Source of the DNA: an uncultured Lachnospiraceae bacterium
GTDB lineage: Bacteria; Bacillota; Clostridia; Lachnospirales; Lachnospiraceae
Assembly: GCA_900549995.1 (NCBI GenBank)
Contig: URQQ01000001.1
Span: 1 to 64,000 of the forward strand
Direction of reading: 5' to 3'
DNA: 64,000 bases
This document shows positions 17,022-25,941 of the stretch, piece by piece. The notes under the pieces were generated by a model. The model was not told the DNA's origin and searched no databases. It saw only the letters and a list, made by a program, of their open reading frames with translations. Every line of letters begins with the position of its first letter. Position 1 is the stretch's first letter. The position numbers and the translations under genes are program-made.

Positions 17022-20000
17022 TTATTCATGGACGAGCATCTGCAGTGTATGGAAAAGCTTGTCAATCTCAATTGGTTTTATGAGATAGTCATTCATTCCT
17101 GCCTCATGTGCGAGTACGCGGTCTTCGTTGAAGGCATTTGCAGACATCGCAATGATCGGCACGCGGGAGGCATCCGGGTGATCCAGGGTACGGATGGTTC
17201 TTGTTGCGTCCAGTCCATCCATCACAGGCATTCTGATATCCATCAGAACTGCGAGATAATAATGCTCTGGTGACAGGTCGAATATTTCTACTGCTTCTTT
17301 TCCGTTACATGCTGTGTCAACAATCATTCCTTCCATTTCAAGAATGGATTTGGCAATTTCCAGGTTCAGCATATTGTCTTCCACAAGAAGGACACGCTGG
17401 TTGTTCAGATCATAAGAAATGGTGTCCTGCATGGCAGATTCCAGATGCTGTACTTTGATCAGTGTATCGTAAATCGTAGACTTGAACAGGGGCTTTGAGA
17501 TAAAATAATTTGCTCCCGCTTCTTTTGCCTCCGTCTCTATACTGCTCCAGTCATAGGCAGATATGATAATAATCATGGTATCAGGCCCGGTAAGATTTCG
17601 TATCTGCCGGGTTGTCTCGATGCCGTCCATGTCGGGCATCTTCCAGTCGATCATCGCAAGGTCAAAGAGGGCTCCATGTTCCATGGAGGTACGTACTTCC
17701 TCTACAGCTTTCCTTCCGGAGTCCACATAAGTGGGGGAAGCACCGATACTGCCAAGAATGGAGGAAGTCTGTTCGCCTACGAGAGGGTCGTCATCGACGA
17801 TCAATACGTTGATATTTTTCATCAGCTCTTTTGTCTTCCGGTAAGATTCCTCCTCGTGGTTCGTTTCACACAATTCAAGAGGAAGCGTAATTGCAAATGT
17901 AGTTCCCTTGCCAAGTTCGCTTGAGACAACAATGGTTCCGCCCATCAACTGAACCAGATTGTAGACGATGGAGAGACCGAGGCCGCTTCCCACAAGGTTG
18001 CGTGCGGAATCCGATGCTTCCTGCTCAAAAGGCTGATACAGTTTTTGCAGAAAATCTTCTGACATGCCAATCCCCGTGTCAGTGACGGTGAATTCCAGAA
18101 AAGAATAGCCGTTTGAACGTTTGGACTCCCGGATATTTACCGTGATTTTCCCGCCCGGTGAGGTGAATTTTAACGAGTTTGACAGAAGATTTAAAAGGAT
18201 CTGGTTGAGCCGGAGAACGTCACCGATGTAATTGTCAGCAAGAGGTTCTTCATGGTAAAGTTCAAATTCAAGTTTTTGCTCTTCTGCCTGTGGGTAAATC
18301 ACAGCCAGCAGGTCTTTGAGAAATCCTTCCAGGCTGAATTTATCTCGCAGAAGCTTCATCTTGCCCTGTTCAATCTTCGACATATCAAGGATGTCATTGA
18401 TCAGTGACAGAAGGTATCTGGAAGAATCATCGATTTTCTGGAAACAATTCTGTACCTGAAGCGGATCGTTGGATTTGAACTGCCCGATGGTACTCATTCC
18501 GATGATGGCATTCATCGGGGTACGGATGTCGTGGCTCATACGTGACAGAAAATCCGATTTGGCACGGTTTGCCGCCTCTGCCGCTGTAAGGGCATCTCTG
18601 AGGAGCTGCTCCTGTCTGGCCCGCTCTGCGCGCTGTTCATCCAGAAGTCCGAACATGATGATCGCAAGAGAATCTGTTTCATAAGGGTTCTCCACATGAA
18701 CAACATGTGCAGAAATCCAGTGGTATTGTCCATCATCTCCCAATTGGCGGAGTTCCAGATATACTTCAGAGGAATCCTGGTCAAATGCGTGAAGCAGGCT
18801 GTCTCTGCTGAAAAGTTTTAGAAAATCATCCTGAAAGGCCGGGTAGATTTTTGGGTGTGATTGATGGATCAACTCATCATAATTCCCCTCCGGAGGGTGC
18901 TCTGTGATGAAATTGCCGGAGGTGATGCAGCGGAATGTATTCTGTGTCAGATTCAGACTCAGGATGAGGGGATAGGCAGTAAAGATTGCCGCCTTTAATA
19001 TCTGGTTTTCCAGAACCTGCTCCTGCTCACGTTCCAGCTGAAGAAGACGGGTTTCAGTAATGTCGTTAAAGACAGACTGTATGACTTCGAGTCCGTTGGC
19101 GTTGATCAGGCGTTCCATGTTCACAGAGATGTAGCAGTAGGAGCCGTCTTTCCGAATGCCCTTTCTTTCATAGGAGATTCTGCCGCCATATTTTGACAGT
19201 TCATCTACCTTTCGGTGATAGTAATCAAGATCATCATCGACGACTGAGATGAACGGATTCTTAAAGTGTGTCAGGTAATCTTCCTTGGAATACCCATAGA
19301 TCTCCCAGGCCTTGCGGTTGGAATAGGTGATCAGGTGAGAGGGATCCGTTGTAAACTGAATGATACCGCATGGAACCGTGTCGTAGAGCTGTGACAGGAA
19401 GTCTGCCTGCTGCCGGATCTCTGTGTTGGCTTTTTCGATTTGAAGTTCCTGCATTTTCTTGTGTGTGATATCTGTGATAAAGCAGGAGACTACAGAGTCG
19501 CCGTCGTCATCAATGTTGGAAATACCGACATCAGACACCCAGAGGATCGTTCCATCTTTACAGCGGACACGGTACTCGCAGTCGTAGGAAGTACTGTGAG
19601 ACAGATCCTTTGTTACTTTCCGAAGCATCTGAGAATAATCTTCTTCCAGTATAAATCCGTGGCATGTATTGCCGGTAGAACGTGCAAAATCGGTCTGGGA
19701 GTTATAACCCAAAGTCTGGCATAAACCTTCACTGATCCATTTGACAGAAAATAGATCATTGTTATAACAGATGGCCATTCCTCCCGGGAGCTGTGGAAGC
19801 ATCAGCGAAATCTGGCGGTTCTGTTCTGCAACTGTGGCCTGCATCTGGGCGTAGGTTTCTTTTGCTGCATGGACGGGAAAGAGTTCGTCATCCCCAAGCT
19901 GAGACATCGGAGTTGAATTATGGATATGTACTGCTTCATAGCCAAGAGGATTCTCTTTTGTGCGCCGGTATACGAAGGTGCAGCGCTGGCGTGTCTTAAG

Positions 20001-20306
20001 AAACATCTCTTCTTCGGCAGGGGCAGAGAGAAAACTGCTGGCTTCACAGAGATAGTGATCATTTCCAAGCTGTAAAAACTGGTAGTCTTCCTCGCTCATA
20101 GTAAAAGGGATCATATCGTCTTTTCCTGCCAGGAAGGCATTCATCACGGCTTCTTTTCCTTCTGCCTTCTGATTTTCACCGGCTCCGAGCCAGATAATGT
20201 CCTCTGCCATTGCATCGAACAGCAAATCCATATTATTGTCACAGAAATAGCGCCTTAAAATCTGGTCAGACAAAGAGATAATCTCATTCTGTTCTTTTTC
20301 GATCAT
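17022..20306 (-). CDS. Hybrid sensor histidine kinase with SnoaL-like, PAS and two receiver domains
   Basis: The 1094-residue protein appears cytoplasmic, with no clear membrane helix. From the N-terminus: a SnoaL/NTF2-like domain (about 5-135), PAS regions (about 185-300 and 305-430), a third PAS-like segment (about 440-560), HisKA with the phospho-His in RMSHDIRTPMNAIIGMS near 590, a HATPase domain ending GSGLGLSIVYNLV, receiver 1 with Asp in MIDWKMPDMDG near 885, and receiver 2 with Asp in LMDIRMPVMDG near 1022. There is no output domain or HPt, so the phosphate must pass to another protein. ATG 20306 has AAGGAG 8 bases before it. The N-terminal domain may bind a small ligand. It stands alone between ssrA and an MBL gene with no partner regulator beside it. 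Confidence 0.9.
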   Translation of the reverse strand: MIEKEQNEIISLSDQILRRYFCDNNMDLLFDAMAEDIIWLGAGENQKAEGKEAVMNAFLAGKDDMIPFTMSEEDYQFLQLGNDHYLCEASSFLSAPAEEEMFLKTRQRCTFVYRRTKENPLGYEAVHIHNSTPMSQLGDDELFPVHAAKETYAQMQATVAEQNRQISLMLPQLPGGMAICYNNDLFSVKWISEGLCQTLGYNSQTDFARSTGNTCHGFILEEDYSQMLRKVTKDLSHSTSYDCEYRVRCKDGTILWVSDVGISNIDDDGDSVVSCFITDITHKKMQELQIEKANTEIRQQADFLSQLYDTVPCGIIQFTTDPSHLITYSNRKAWEIYGYSKEDYLTHFKNPFISVVDDDLDYYHRKVDELSKYGGRISYERKGIRKDGSYCYISVNMERLINANGLEVIQSVFNDITETRLLQLEREQEQVLENQILKAAIFTAYPLILSLNLTQNTFRCITSGNFITEHPPEGNYDELIHQSHPKIYPAFQDDFLKLFSRDSLLHAFDQDSSEVYLELRQLGDDGQYHWISAHVVHVENPYETDSLAIIMFGLLDEQRAERARQEQLLRDALTAAEAANRAKSDFLSRMSHDIRTPMNAIIGMSTIGQFKSNDPLQVQNCFQKIDDSSRYLLSLINDILDMSKIEQGKMKLLRDKFSLEGFLKDLLAVIYPQAEEQKLEFELYHEEPLADNYIGDVLRLNQILLNLLSNSLKFTSPGGKITVNIRESKRSNGYSFLEFTVTDTGIGMSEDFLQKLYQPFEQEASDSARNLVGSGLGLSIVYNLVQLMGGTIVVSSELGKGTTFAITLPLELCETNHEEESYRKTKELMKNINVLIVDDDPLVGEQTSSILGSIGASPTYVDSGRKAVEEVRTSMEHGALFDLAMIDWKMPDMDGIETTRQIRNLTGPDTMIIIISAYDWSSIETEAKEAGANYFISKPLFKSTIYDTLIKVQHLESAMQDTISYDLNNQRVLLVEDNMLNLEIAKSILEMEGMIVDTACNGKEAVEIFDLSPEHYYLAVLMDIRMPVMDGLDATRTIRTLDHPDASRVPIIAMSANAFNEDRVLAHEAGMNDYLIKPIEIDKLFHTLQMLVHE

Positions 20307-20326
20307 TGTTTGAACTCCTTCATAAT

Positions 20327-20340
20327 CGTACATTTGTACG
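20327..20340. promoter_or_regulatory. 14-base palindrome in the hybrid kinase leader
   Basis: CGTACATTTGTACG is a perfect inverted repeat (6-base arms, 2-base centre) about 20 bases upstream of the kinase start. It could be a regulator site or a small hairpin. The intergenic space 20307-20527 otherwise holds only presumed divergent promoters that could not be fixed. Confidence 0.3.
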
Positions 20341-20527
20341 CTGATGTACAGTGCATGGCCGAATGGCGTATAACTTCTGCATAAAAATTATCCAAAGACC
20401 ATATATTACTATTTTAGCACATCAGGGGCGGAAAAAACAGAGTCCGCTTTGGAATGAACCGGAGAAATGAAGAAATAATAATATTCAGGAGAAAAATTAA
20501 TAAAATGAATAAGAAACCGCAGGTGGG

Positions 20528-21460
20528 GTGAGACCGTTGTCAGGAAGCAGAGAGAAGATGAAAAAAAGAGGAAAACGAACCGGAGCGTTGCTTCTGGGAC
20601 TTGTCATTTTATGTGCGGCAGCACTTTTAAATATACCGGTATCCGGAGTCTTCAGCAGTGAAATTTTAAAGCCGGAAGAAGGGGAACTGAAAGTACATTT
20701 TATCGATGTTGGGCAGGCGGACTGTATACTGATCCAGTCACAAGACCAGAATATGCTGATTGATGCAGGAAATAACGATGATGAACAGACCATTGTGAGT
20801 TATCTTCACAAGCAGGGGATCACAGAGCTTGATTATGTCATCGGCACCCATGGACATGAGGATCATATAGGAAGTATGGATACTGTGATTGAGCAGTTTG
20901 AGATCGGAAAATTTTATCTTCCTGCCCAGACTTATGAGACGAAAAGTTATGATGACGTGATTAAGGCGGCGAGGGAAAAAGGGCTGGACATAGAGAAACC
21001 GAAGTTCAAAGAGAAAGAAAAACTTGGTTCTGCAGAATTTATTTTTATCACTCCCGATGCTGAAAAGGAATATGAGGATCTGAATGATTCCTCCATTGGA
21101 ATCAGAATTTCGGACGGCAGGCACAGTTTTCTGCTGTGCGGTGATATCAGCGCGGCGATGGAACATGAACTGATTGAATCACGTATTTATCTTCATGCGG
21201 ATGTACTGAAAATCAATCATCATGGAAGCAGCGATACTTCGTCTATGGAATTTCTGAAAAAAGTGGATCCGGGATATGCGGTGATTTCCTGCGGGGAAAA
21301 GAATGATTTCGGGCATCCGCATAAAGCGACGCTGAAGAAATTAAAGAAGCTGGGAATACAGGTTTTCCGTACAGACAAACTGGGTACCATTGTGTTTACA
21401 AGCAGCCAGGGACATCTGACATGCAATACTTTGGCAGAGGAAGAATGGATGGAGAATTAG
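20528..21460 (+). CDS. ComEC/Rec2-like metallo-beta-lactamase-fold hydrolase
   Basis: The roughly 300-residue product has an N-terminal membrane segment (signal peptide or anchor, about residues 17-37) and an MBL domain like the C-terminal part of ComEC. It shows FIDVGQADCILI, zinc motif THGHEDHIG, LLCGDIS, and NHHGSSDTSSMEFL followed by FGHPHKAT. Free-standing exported versions are common in Clostridia; nuclease or phosphodiesterase activity is plausible but not shown. The start is uncertain: GTG 20528, TTG 20537 (well placed after GGTGAG) or ATG 20558 are possible. No com genes are nearby. Confidence 0.85.
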   Translation: MRPLSGSREKMKKRGKRTGALLLGLVILCAAALLNIPVSGVFSSEILKPEEGELKVHFIDVGQADCILIQSQDQNMLIDAGNNDDEQTIVSYLHKQGITELDYVIGTHGHEDHIGSMDTVIEQFEIGKFYLPAQTYETKSYDDVIKAAREKGLDIEKPKFKEKEKLGSAEFIFITPDAEKEYEDLNDSSIGIRISDGRHSFLLCGDISAAMEHELIESRIYLHADVLKINHHGSSDTSSMEFLKKVDPGYAVISCGEKNDFGHPHKATLKKLKKLGIQVFRTDKLGTIVFTSSQGHLTCNTLAEEEWMEN

Positions 21461-21556
21461 TACCTGTAAAAATAAAAGTTTTTCACAAAAGAGACATAAA
21501 AATCTGTTAAAATAAAACAAGACAGGAAAGAAAAAAGTAGCAGAGGTGATGATAAG

Positions 21557-22234
21557 ATGGATAAAATAAAAATACTTGTAGTGGATGATGAGAGCAGGAT
21601 GAGAAAGCTTGTCCGGGATTTCCTGGAGAGAGAAGGGTATCAGGTCATTGAAGCCGGAGACGGGGAAGAGGCAATGGACCGGTTTTATGCCGATAAGGAT
21701 ATTTCGCTCATCATTCTCGATGTGATGATGCCGAAAATGGATGGATGGCAGGTCTTAAAAGAGATCCGGCAGGCGTCGAAAGTGCCGGTGATTATGCTGA
21801 CGGCCCGTTCAGAGGAGCGGGATGAACTTCAGGGCTTCGATCTTGGAGTGGATGAATATATCTCCAAACCATTCAGCCCAAAGATTCTTGTGGCAAGAGT
21901 GGAGGCCCTTCTGAGGCGTGCCAACGCACTGGCTTCGGAGGAGACGGTAAATGCCGGAGGTATTCTGATTGATAAGGCGGCACATCTTGTGACGATCGAT
22001 GGACAGCCGGTGGATTTAAGTTTTAAGGAGTTTGAGCTTCTTACATACTTTGTGGAAAACCAGGGAATTGCGCTGTCCAGGGAGAAAATACTGAATAATG
22101 TATGGAATTATGATTATTTCGGTGATGCAAGGACAATTGATACTCATGTGAAGAAACTCAGAAGCAAGCTTTCAGATAAAGGGGATTATATCAAGACCAT
22201 CTGGGGGATGGGGTATAAATTCGAGGTAGAATAA
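21557..22234 (+). CDS. OmpR-family response regulator, copy B
   Basis: The 225 residues are collinear with copy A. The receiver has DDES near 10-13, phospho-acceptor Asp 55 in LIILDVMMPKMDG and Lys in YISKPFSP. The winged helix repeats DARTIDTHVKKLRSKL without change and ends with the same WGMGYKFEVE. Differences lie mainly in receiver helices and the linker near residues 122-135. AGAGGTGA about 7 bases before the ATG supports the start. It is followed 1 base later by its kinase. Since DNA-contacting residues match copy A, the pair could share target genes while responding to different kinases; this is inferred. Confidence 0.94.
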   Translation: MDKIKILVVDDESRMRKLVRDFLEREGYQVIEAGDGEEAMDRFYADKDISLIILDVMMPKMDGWQVLKEIRQASKVPVIMLTARSEERDELQGFDLGVDEYISKPFSPKILVARVEALLRRANALASEETVNAGGILIDKAAHLVTIDGQPVDLSFKEFELLTYFVENQGIALSREKILNNVWNYDYFGDARTIDTHVKKLRSKLSDKGDYIKTIWGMGYKFEVE

Positions 22235-22235
22235 T

Positions 22236-23708
22236 ATGAAACACTCAATCAAAAGACAGATGGCTGTTGTCTGCATCGGACTTGTTGCTTTTACGCTGAT
22301 TGCATTGATGGTGATCAATGGATGTTTTCTGGAGCGGTATTATGTGGAAAATAAAAAGGATTATTTTATAAAAGTATACAATGTTCTTGAGAAAGCGGCT
22401 AAGGACGGAACGATTCAGAGGGACTCTGTGGAAAGCGAATTATCTTATCTTGCGGAGAAAGGAAATATTTCCTACATTGTGATCAGCGCGCAGGGGTCGG
22501 GAGCGCCGATCTGGCAGGCAGAGCATGAAGAAGGGATGCTGCTTAGGCAGCTGCTTGGGTATATCAGCGGCAAGAATCAGGATGGCGGGAAAACTCTGGT
22601 GGAAACCGGGAATTATCAGATACAGAGGATCACGGATCCGTATAACAAATCCGAGTATATAGAAATGTGCGGGACGTTGTCGGATGACTATCTGATCAGC
22701 ATGAGAAGCCCTCTGGAAAGTATCCGGGAAAGTGTGGATATTGCGAACAAATTCCTTGTATATATGGGGATTGTGATGATTCTTCTAAGCGGAATACTGG
22801 TCTGGTATTTCTCGAAAAGAATTACAGATCCGATTCTGGAGCTTGCGAGCCTGTCTCAGCGGATGGCGGATCTTGATTTTGAAGCAAAGTATACAAGCGG
22901 CGGAGATAATGAGATCGGCGTCCTTGGAATGAATTTTAATACCATGTCAGAACGCCTGGAGAGGGCGGTCTCTGAGCTGAAGAATGCCAATTATGAACTG
23001 CAGAAGGATATTGAAAAGAAAGAAAAGATTGATTCAATGAGGACGGAGTTTCTTGCAAATGTTTCTCATGAACTAAAGACACCGATTGCGCTGATTCAGG
23101 GGTATGCGGAAGGCCTTAAGGAAGGGATCAGCGACGATCCTGAGAGCAGGGAATTCTACTGTGACGTGATCATGGATGAGGCGGATAAAATGAACAAGAT
23201 GGTCAGAAATCTTCTGACATTGAACCAGCTTGAGTATGGCAATGAGACTGTGGAATTTGAGCGGTTTGATATCGCGGACCTGATCCGTGGTGTTTTACAG
23301 AGCCTGGAGATCATGATCCAGCAGAAGGAAGTGAAGCTTTACTTCCTGCAGGAGGAGCCGGTGTATGTATGGGCAGATGAGTTCAAGGCAGAACAGGTGG
23401 TGAGAAATTATATCAGTAATGCGCTGAATCACGTGGAGGGAGACCGGGTAATTGAGATCAAGATCAGACAGGATGGCGAGAAAGCGAGAATTACGGTCTT
23501 TAACACAGGGAAACCGATTCCGGAAGAAGATATCGGCCAGATCTGGGATAAGTTCTATAAAGTAGACAAGGCACGGACGAGGGAGTATGGAGGCAACGGA
23601 ATTGGCCTGTCGATTGTAAAGGCAATTATGGATTCTTTTCAGCAGAAATTTGGAGTCAATAATTATGATAACGGGGTTGAATTCTGGTTTGAGTTAGGCC
23701 TGAAATAA
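22236..23708 (+). CDS. Sensor histidine kinase, copy B
   Basis: The 490-residue product is collinear with copy A: two membrane helices (about 10-30 and 170-190), a HAMP linker, the phospho-His in NVSHELKTPIALIQGYAEG near residue 276, and ATP-binding boxes NALNHV, IWDKFYKVDK and GGNGIGLSIVKAIMDSF. The extracytoplasmic domain (about 31-165) differs clearly from copy A while the catalytic core is nearly the same, suggesting divergence in signal sensed. It begins 1 base after the regulator stop (TAATATG), so the two are coupled. A hairpin with a T tract follows the stop. Confidence 0.93.
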   Translation: MKHSIKRQMAVVCIGLVAFTLIALMVINGCFLERYYVENKKDYFIKVYNVLEKAAKDGTIQRDSVESELSYLAEKGNISYIVISAQGSGAPIWQAEHEEGMLLRQLLGYISGKNQDGGKTLVETGNYQIQRITDPYNKSEYIEMCGTLSDDYLISMRSPLESIRESVDIANKFLVYMGIVMILLSGILVWYFSKRITDPILELASLSQRMADLDFEAKYTSGGDNEIGVLGMNFNTMSERLERAVSELKNANYELQKDIEKKEKIDSMRTEFLANVSHELKTPIALIQGYAEGLKEGISDDPESREFYCDVIMDEADKMNKMVRNLLTLNQLEYGNETVEFERFDIADLIRGVLQSLEIMIQQKEVKLYFLQEEPVYVWADEFKAEQVVRNYISNALNHVEGDRVIEIKIRQDGEKARITVFNTGKPIPEEDIGQIWDKFYKVDKARTREYGGNGIGLSIVKAIMDSFQQKFGVNNYDNGVEFWFELGLK

Positions 23709-23713
23709 GAGAA

Positions 23714-23757
23714 GGAACGATGAGTGTCATTTCGAACGCTCACCGTTTCTTTTTTTA
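23714..23757 (+). terminator. Terminator between sensor kinase and hisH, block B
   Basis: The arms at 23714-23727 and 23736-23749 pair with one mismatch and two wobbles, followed by a run of eight T. It should end the regulator-kinase transcript, leaving hisH and hisF to a promoter in 23758-23803 that is not clearly recognisable. Confidence 0.75.
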
Positions 23758-23803
23758 AGAAATTATGATACACTTATAACAATGAACGAAAGGAATTGAG
23801 AAG

Positions 23804-24415
23804 ATGACAGCGATAATTGATTATGATGCAGGCAACATAAAAAGTGTGGAAAAAGCACTGATGCTTCTTTCTGAAGAAGCGGTGATTACAAGAGACCGTG
23901 ACACAATACTTCAGGCAGACCATGTGATTCTTCCGGGAGTCGGATCATTCGGAGATGCCATGGCGAATCTGAGAAAATATCATCTGGACGAGGTCATCGG
24001 TGAGGTTGTAAAACGCAGAATCCCATTTCTTGGAATCTGTCTTGGGCTTCAGCTTCTGTTTGAGGAAAGTGATGAAAGCCCTAATGTGAAAGGCCTTGGA
24101 ATCTTAAAGGGCAGAATTCGGAGAATCCCGGATCAGGAGGGATTAAAGATTCCGCATATGGGCTGGAATTCCCTGCACCTTCAGAATGACGGGAAGCTGT
24201 TTCGTGGAATTGAGGAAGGGGCTTATGTGTATTTTGTACATTCCTACTATCTTGAGGCAGAGGATGAGAAGATTGTAACGGCGGTTACGGATTACAGTAC
24301 CTGCATTCATGCGTCTGTAGAGCAGGAGAATGTATTTGCGTGTCAGTTCCATCCGGAAAAGAGCAGTGATACGGGACTTAGGATACTGAAGAATTTCCTT
24401 TCGGCCGGCAGATAG
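23804..24415 (+). CDS. hisH: Imidazole glycerol phosphate synthase glutaminase subunit, copy B
   Basis: This 203-residue glutaminase partner of HisF keeps Cys in LGICLGLQLLFE, oxyanion loop PGVGSFG, and His-Glu in FHPEKSSDTG. One change near the start, DYDAGNIKS instead of the common DYGAGNIKS, is in a conserved loop but not a catalytic residue. AAAGGAATTGAGAAG precedes the ATG. The gap to hisF is about 50 bases, wider than in copy A, and holds AGGAGG for hisF. Confidence 0.95.
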   Translation: MTAIIDYDAGNIKSVEKALMLLSEEAVITRDRDTILQADHVILPGVGSFGDAMANLRKYHLDEVIGEVVKRRIPFLGICLGLQLLFEESDESPNVKGLGILKGRIRRIPDQEGLKIPHMGWNSLHLQNDGKLFRGIEEGAYVYFVHSYYLEAEDEKIVTAVTDYSTCIHASVEQENVFACQFHPEKSSDTGLRILKNFLSAGR

Positions 24416-24466
24416 ATTCGGACTGTGCCCAAACAGGGGAAGGAACAGCTAGGAGGACAAAAAAGA

Positions 24467-25228
24467 ATGTTTACGAAAAGAATTATCCCATGCCTGGATG
24501 TAAACGACGGCAGAGTTGTAAAAGGTGTGAATTTTGTGGATTTAAAGGATGCCGGTGATCCGGTGGAGATTGCGAAAGCATATGACAAAGCAGGAGCAGA
24601 TGAGCTGGTGTTTCTTGATATTACGGCGTCTTCGGATGACCGGGCCACCGTTGTGGACATGGTTCGGAAAGTGGCAGAGACCGTATTTATTCCGTTCACA
24701 GTGGGCGGAGGAATCCGGACAGTGGAGGATTTTAAGGCGCTTCTAAGAGAAGGGGCGGATAAGATATCGGTAAATTCCTCAGCCATCAACCGCCCGGAGC
24801 TTGTGAGTGAAGCGGCGGAGAAATTCGGAAGCCAGTGTGTCGTTGTGGCGGTTGACGCGAAGAGAAGAGCAGATGGAAGCGGATGGAATATCTATAAAAA
24901 CGGCGGCAGAGTGGACGTCGGAATCGATGCTGTAGAATGGGCAGTGAAGATGGAAAAAATGGGTGCCGGGGAAATCCTTCTGACAAGCATGGACTGTGAC
25001 GGGACCAAAGCAGGATATGACCTGGAACTTACCAGAACAATTGCAGAGAACGTGGGGATTCCGGTGATTGCATCCGGAGGAGCGGGGACGCTTGAACATT
25101 TCCACGAAGCATTGACTGAGGGGAAGGCGGATGCGGCGCTTGCGGCATCGCTGTTCCATTACAAAGAACTTGAAATCCGCGAAGTGAAAGAATATCTGAG
25201 AGAAAAGGGTGTCTCGGTGCGCCTGTAA
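24467..25228 (+). CDS. hisF: Imidazole glycerol phosphate synthase cyclase subunit, copy B
   Basis: The 253-residue barrel keeps both catalytic Asp residues (CLDVNDG and VVVAVDAKR) and phosphate loops GGGIRTVEDF and ASGGAG. ATG 24467 has AGGAGG 10 bases upstream; a GTG at 24425 in the same frame would add 14 residues absent from the family. It ends at RL, one residue shorter than copy A. The gene leads 11 bases later into ung, the same order as in block A. Both HisF copies look functional, so the cell may make two synthases or mixed HisH-HisF pairs. Confidence 0.95.
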   Translation: MFTKRIIPCLDVNDGRVVKGVNFVDLKDAGDPVEIAKAYDKAGADELVFLDITASSDDRATVVDMVRKVAETVFIPFTVGGGIRTVEDFKALLREGADKISVNSSAINRPELVSEAAEKFGSQCVVVAVDAKRRADGSGWNIYKNGGRVDVGIDAVEWAVKMEKMGAGEILLTSMDCDGTKAGYDLELTRTIAENVGIPVIASGGAGTLEHFHEALTEGKADAALAASLFHYKELEIREVKEYLREKGVSVRL

Positions 25229-25239
25229 GGAGTGGTAGA

Positions 25240-25941
25240 ATGGGAGCTATTAATAATGACTGGCTGGATGCTCTGAAAGAGGAGTTTCACAAGCCCTATT
25301 ATAAAAAATTATATCAGACGATAAACCAGGAATACAGGACAAGAAAAATATTTCCGCCGGCAGATGATATTTTTAATGCGTTTCATCTGACACCGCTTGC
25401 GGATGTGAAAGTGGTCATTCTTGGACAGGATCCGTATCACGGGGATCATCAAGCGGAAGGGTTATGCTTTTCTGTCAAGCCGGGGGTAGAAATTCCGCCG
25501 TCGCTGGTGAATATCTATCAGGAGCTTCACGATGATCTGGGCTGTACAATTCCGCACCACGGAAGCCTTGTGAAATGGGCGAAGCAGGGGGTTCTGCTTC
25601 TGAATACGGTACTGACTGTGAGGGCGCATCAGGCCAACTCCCACAGGGGACTTGGATGGGAGGAGTTCACAGACGCGGCGATTACAGTACTGAACGCACA
25701 GGATCGTCCGATCGTGTTTATACTTTGGGGAAGACCGGCACAGATGAAGAAGGCAATGCTTGACAATCCGAAACATTTGATTTTGGAAGCGCCGCATCCA
25801 AGTCCGCTGTCAGCATACAGAGGGTTCTTTGGAAGCAGGCCGTTCAGCCAGACGAATCGTTTTCTGGAGGAGCATGGGATAGAGCCGGTAGACTGGCAGA
25901 TTGAGGAGCTTGGAGGACATGCAGATGGGGAAAATGTATGA
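25240..25941 (+). CDS. ung: Uracil-DNA glycosylase, copy B
   Basis: The 233-residue product has GQDPYHGDHQAEGLCFSV, FILWG and HPSPLSAYRGFFGS. The residue after QA is Glu here, where copy A and most family members have His (QAHGL), a small departure beside the catalytic loop. After DWQIE, where copy A stops, it continues 11 residues (ELGGHADGENV), overlapping the start of the lpd-like gene by 17 bases. This suggests that the junction with lpd arose by loss of the original stop or by fusion of the gene ends. The shared ribosome binding site GGAGG at 25912 lies inside ung. Confidence 0.94.
   Translation: MGAINNDWLDALKEEFHKPYYKKLYQTINQEYRTRKIFPPADDIFNAFHLTPLADVKVVILGQDPYHGDHQAEGLCFSVKPGVEIPPSLVNIYQELHDDLGCTIPHHGSLVKWAKQGVLLLNTVLTVRAHQANSHRGLGWEEFTDAAITVLNAQDRPIVFILWGRPAQMKKAMLDNPKHLILEAPHPSPLSAYRGFFGSRPFSQTNRFLEEHGIEPVDWQIEELGGHADGENV

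Larger units (their letters stand above)
21557..25941 (+). repeat. Paralogous block B (regulator-kinase-hisH-hisF-ung)
   Basis: This is the plus-strand counterpart of the block at 6484-10819. Gene order, gene lengths and protein sequence are conserved, but flanking genes differ on both sides. Continuing directly into lpd-like, uvrC, hprK and glucokinase genes gives this copy a housekeeping setting, so it may be the ancestral location. Confidence 0.9.

Noticed and set aside
16500..20530. Replication origin at the strand-composition switch
   Set aside because: No dnaA, dnaN or gyrase genes and only one imperfect DnaA-like box (TTATCCAAA near 20388). An inversion endpoint fits better.
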